In this document: piece after piece, positions 39,824 to 41,919 of the stretch
Layout: every line of letters begins with the position of its first letter
How positions within the stretch are numbered: the stretch's first letter is position 1
Assembly: GCA_029959555.1 (NCBI GenBank)
Contig: JASCPI010000044.1
Span: 1 to 41,919, forward strand
Direction of reading: 5' to 3'
DNA length: 41,919 nt
Origin: Lysobacteraceae bacterium PS02065
GTDB lineage: Bacteria; Pseudomonadota; Gammaproteobacteria; Xanthomonadales; Rhodanobacteraceae
Notes under the pieces: model-generated
The model's input: only the letters and a program-made list of their open reading frames with translations
Databases searched by the model: none
Told to the model about the DNA's origin: nothing
Position numbers and translations under genes: made by a program

Positions 39824-40872
39824 CAACCGCCGCCGAGCTTGTCCTTGAGGCCCTTGAGACGGTCGCGCATGGTCGGCTTCGCGGGTGCGGCCTCGGGAGC
39901 CGGCTGCGCCGCCTCGTCGGGCGTGGCGTTCGGATTGGCCGCACCGGCATTGCGCTCCTGCAGGCGCTGGCCGGCGTAGCGGTTGCAGAAATCGCGGTAG
40001 GGCGAGGCGTTCATCGCCGTGTAGCCGCGGCCCTGGCACTGCTGCGCAGCGAGCGCCTTGGCCTGGTCGGGGCAATGCGCGGCGACGAAACCGCCCTGGC
40101 GACGCGCGTCGGCACCGGCGCAGGCCTGCGCGACCATCGACGGGCAGTGCGTGCCGATGAAGGTGAGGTTGCCGCCGGACTGGGCGCTCGAGCAGGCCTT
40201 GGCGAGGATCGTCGCGCGCGGACGGCCGCAGGCCTCGAAGCCCTCCCAGACCATGCCCATCTCGTGCTCGGGGAAGCCCTTGGGCGTGGACATGGTGTCG
40301 GCGTGCTTGACGACGTTGGCGCAGTAGGCGGCGCGCTGCGACGCGCACGGTGCGTCCGGACCGATGAACGACTTGTACGCGCCCGGGATGTCGACCTGCA
40401 TGTCGCAGGCCTGCTTGTTCATCGCCGCGCCGATCGCCTGCGGGGACTCCTTGCCGAAGTCGCAGTCGCCGACGCGCTTGCCGTCGTAGCGCATGACGAT
40501 GTTGACGTCTTCGCCCTCGGCCTTGCCCTTCATGCGCATCGAGCCGCGGTAGGCGGTCGCGCCGAGCTGCTCGTTCTCGCCTTCGCCGGTCATCGCATCC
40601 TTGCCGGTGCACTCGATGCGGTACGAGCTCTTCTGGCCGACGATCTTGAAGTCGTAGACGCGGCAGTTGTCCTCCTTGGGCACCATCGACGCCGTGGCGG
40701 CCTGCTTGGAGGTGCAGACCTCGGTCGTCTGCGGCGGCATCTGGAACGGCATGCCGGGCATCTCGATGCGGCTCGTGACCGAGTAGCGGTCGCCGCTGCC
40801 GGGTTGCGCGCCGGCGTTCGCGGCGACCGCGAGCATCGCGGCGGTGAGGACGAGGCGGGAAGACAGGCGCAT
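39823..40872 (-). CDS. DUF3617 family exported protein
   Basis: A 349-residue secreted or periplasmic protein of unknown function. The signal peptide is cleaved near Ala22 (AVAANAGAQPG). Residues about 28-150 match DUF3617 (SVTSRIEMPGMPFQMPPQTTEVC, DNCRVYDFKIVGQKSSYRIEC). After that lies a Cys-rich region not seen in short DUF3617 proteins, with spaced Cys pairs such as CASQRAAYC and HCPSMVAQAC, suggesting several disulfides. The C-terminal ~40 residues are Ala/Pro/Lys-rich and probably disordered. Its stop overlaps the following carboxypeptidase gene, so it heads a translationally coupled envelope operon. Confidence 0.85.
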   Translation of the reverse strand: MRLSSRLVLTAAMLAVAANAGAQPGSGDRYSVTSRIEMPGMPFQMPPQTTEVCTSKQAATASMVPKEDNCRVYDFKIVGQKSSYRIECTGKDAMTGEGENEQLGATAYRGSMRMKGKAEGEDVNIVMRYDGKRVGDCDFGKESPQAIGAAMNKQACDMQVDIPGAYKSFIGPDAPCASQRAAYCANVVKHADTMSTPKGFPEHEMGMVWEGFEACGRPRATILAKACSSAQSGGNLTFIGTHCPSMVAQACAGADARRQGGFVAAHCPDQAKALAAQQCQGRGYTAMNASPYRDFCNRYAGQRLQERNAGAANPNATPDEAAQPAPEAAPAKPTMRDRLKGLKDKLGGG

Positions 40873-40952
40873 GGACAGGCTCCGTACGGTTTCGATGGCC
40901 CTCGCGGGCGCGGGACGTGCACGACCCTTACGTGAAACGGCGGTGGATCCCT

Positions 40953-41825
40953 TCACGCCCCCGCGGCAGCACGCCGGCGCCGCAGCAACCAGGCGACGAA
41001 CAGCGCGGCGGTGACGTACATGCTCAGCGAATAGAGGGCCGGCGCGACTGCCGCGGCAGGCAGCGACAGCACCTCGAGCGCGATGAAGATCGCGAGCGTC
41101 GCGTTGTGGATGCCGATCTCGAACGCGATCGCGGTGGCCTGCGCCTCGGGCAGGCGCGCGGCCTTCGCGGCGATGTAGCCGGCCAGCAGGCTGGCCACGT
41201 TGAAGCCGACGCAGGCGACGCCGAGCACGCGTGCGTAGGTCGTCAGCAGCGTCCACTCGCTGACCACGGCGACCACGATCACCCCGGCCAGCACGAGCGA
41301 GGACAGCAGGCGCACCGGGCGTTCCGCCGCGTCGGCCCAGGCCGGGCGGAAGCCGCGCACGGCCATGCCGAGCAGCACCGGCACGATCACGAGCACGCCG
41401 ACCTCGACGATCTTGCGCGTCGGCGGCGGCACCTGGTTCTCGCTGCCGACGAACACCGCGAGCGCGAGCGCGACCCAGATCGGCAGCGTCAGCAGCGCGA
41501 GCAGGCTGTTGAGCGCGGTCAGCGAGATGTTGAGCGCGACGTCGCCACGGGCGAGATGGCTGAACAGGTTCGCCGTGATGCCGCCCGGCGAGGCCGCGAG
41601 CAGCACGAGGCCGACCGCGAGTTCGCCCGGAAGGCCTGCTGCCTTGCCGATGCCGAACGCGAGCGGCGGCAGCACGAGCAGCTGCACGACGAGGGCGACG
41701 ACGATCGCGCGTGGCACGCGCAGCACGCGCCTGAAATCGGCCGGGCCGAGGTGCAGGCCGAGGCCGGCCATGACGATCGCGAGCGCGATCGGCAGCAGCA
41801 CCGTGATGATGGCGTTGTCGCCCAT
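40953..41825 (-). CDS. Bile acid:sodium symporter family (SBF/ASBT-like) transporter
   Basis: A 290-residue membrane protein with about nine to ten helices. Family segments are GLGLHLGPADFRRV, LLAASPGGITANLFSHLARGDVALNISLTALNS (the crossover region that binds sodium) and the second crossover-type stretch EIGIHNATLAIFIALEV. The transported compound is unknown; bacterial homologues carry bile acids or other organic anions with sodium. The start at 41825 is preceded by GGGAGGGAGGG. It may be the upstream neighbour, but a gap of 80 bases separates it from the DUF3617 operon, so it may be transcribed separately. Confidence 0.93.
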   Translation of the reverse strand: MGDNAIITVLLPIALAIVMAGLGLHLGPADFRRVLRVPRAIVVALVVQLLVLPPLAFGIGKAAGLPGELAVGLVLLAASPGGITANLFSHLARGDVALNISLTALNSLLALLTLPIWVALALAVFVGSENQVPPPTRKIVEVGVLVIVPVLLGMAVRGFRPAWADAAERPVRLLSSLVLAGVIVVAVVSEWTLLTTYARVLGVACVGFNVASLLAGYIAAKAARLPEAQATAIAFEIGIHNATLAIFIALEVLSLPAAAVAPALYSLSMYVTAALFVAWLLRRRRAAAGA

Positions 41826-41853
41826 GCTCCCTCCCTCCCGAGGATTGGATCGC

Positions 41854-41919
41854 GGGGGGGGGGGGGCGCGCCCGGGGGGGGGGGGGTGGTTTTAAAAACA
41901 ACGCGCCCCCCCCACCAAA
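41854..41919. other. Low-complexity contig end, probable sequencing artefact
   Basis: Two runs of 13 consecutive G (41854-41866 and 41874-41886), then an A/T stretch and a C-run. It has no coding potential and no similarity in composition to the rest. Probably mis-called or unpolished terminal sequence. Confidence 0.8.

Overview
This window comes from a very GC-rich bacterial chromosome. It is most likely a gammaproteobacterium of the Xanthomonadales (Lysobacterales), near Lysobacter, Dokdonella or Rhodanobacter. The grounds are a Chp-type twitching chemotaxis locus, an Xps-like pseudopilin block, a Xanthomonas-like ThiC with a TPP riboswitch, a potassium-independent proton pyrophosphatase, and secreted proteins ending in IFADGF-like or VALPxxG-TM-RRR tails. 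The genus assignment is inference. No rRNA, tRNA, CRISPR array, insertion sequence or phage gene was recognised. The last ~65 bases are degenerate poly-G/poly-C and look like a damaged contig end.

Layout. Positions 1-8110 hold the end of a type IV pilus chemosensory operon on the plus strand: a giant CheA/ChpA hybrid kinase (5' end outside the window), a CheB-like methylesterase and a CheW-like adaptor. At 8111-8968 a pair of inverted REP-like hairpins precedes a lower-GC gene for a HEPN/AbiU2-like protein, the best candidate for horizontally acquired defence. At 9056-11226, on the minus strand, are bioA and rsmE. At 11275-14399 are the type II secretion pseudopilin genes gspG-H-I-J-K in overlapping order, without gspC-F or gspL-N, followed by a SAM methyltransferase. 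At 15169-17193 are a TPP riboswitch and thiC. At 17444-24640, on the plus strand, are a secreted TIG-domain protein with a C-terminal sorting-like tail, a ferritin-like protein, a DUF2333 membrane protein, a small GNAT-like protein, a CadC-like transmembrane regulator, and a seven-repeat kelch-like secreted protein. The gene ppa (24680-25219) is convergent with the last. At 25403-28773 an ECF sigma factor overlaps a transmembrane Ser/Thr kinase with a TPR-rich extracytoplasmic part. At 28843-36067, on the minus strand, are a SnoaL-like protein, a 1402-residue surface protein with exact-period repeats, and hppA. At 36175-40872 there is a tight minus-strand envelope operon (DUF3617, D-alanyl-D-alanine carboxypeptidase-like protein, two GT-C-like membrane proteins). 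It is preceded at 40953-41825 by a bile acid:sodium symporter family transporter.

How the parts fit together. Much of the window concerns the cell envelope and sensing: pilus chemotaxis, secretion pseudopilins, surface proteins with C-terminal anchors, two one-protein transmembrane TPR sensors, and envelope glycan candidates. Both a soluble and a membrane pyrophosphatase are present. The least explained elements are the shared VALPxxG C-terminal tails, the ECF/kinase pair, the HEPN gene beside paired hairpins, and the four-gene envelope operon. Several transcription units end in unusually clean hairpins, two of them perfect 28-bp palindromes.
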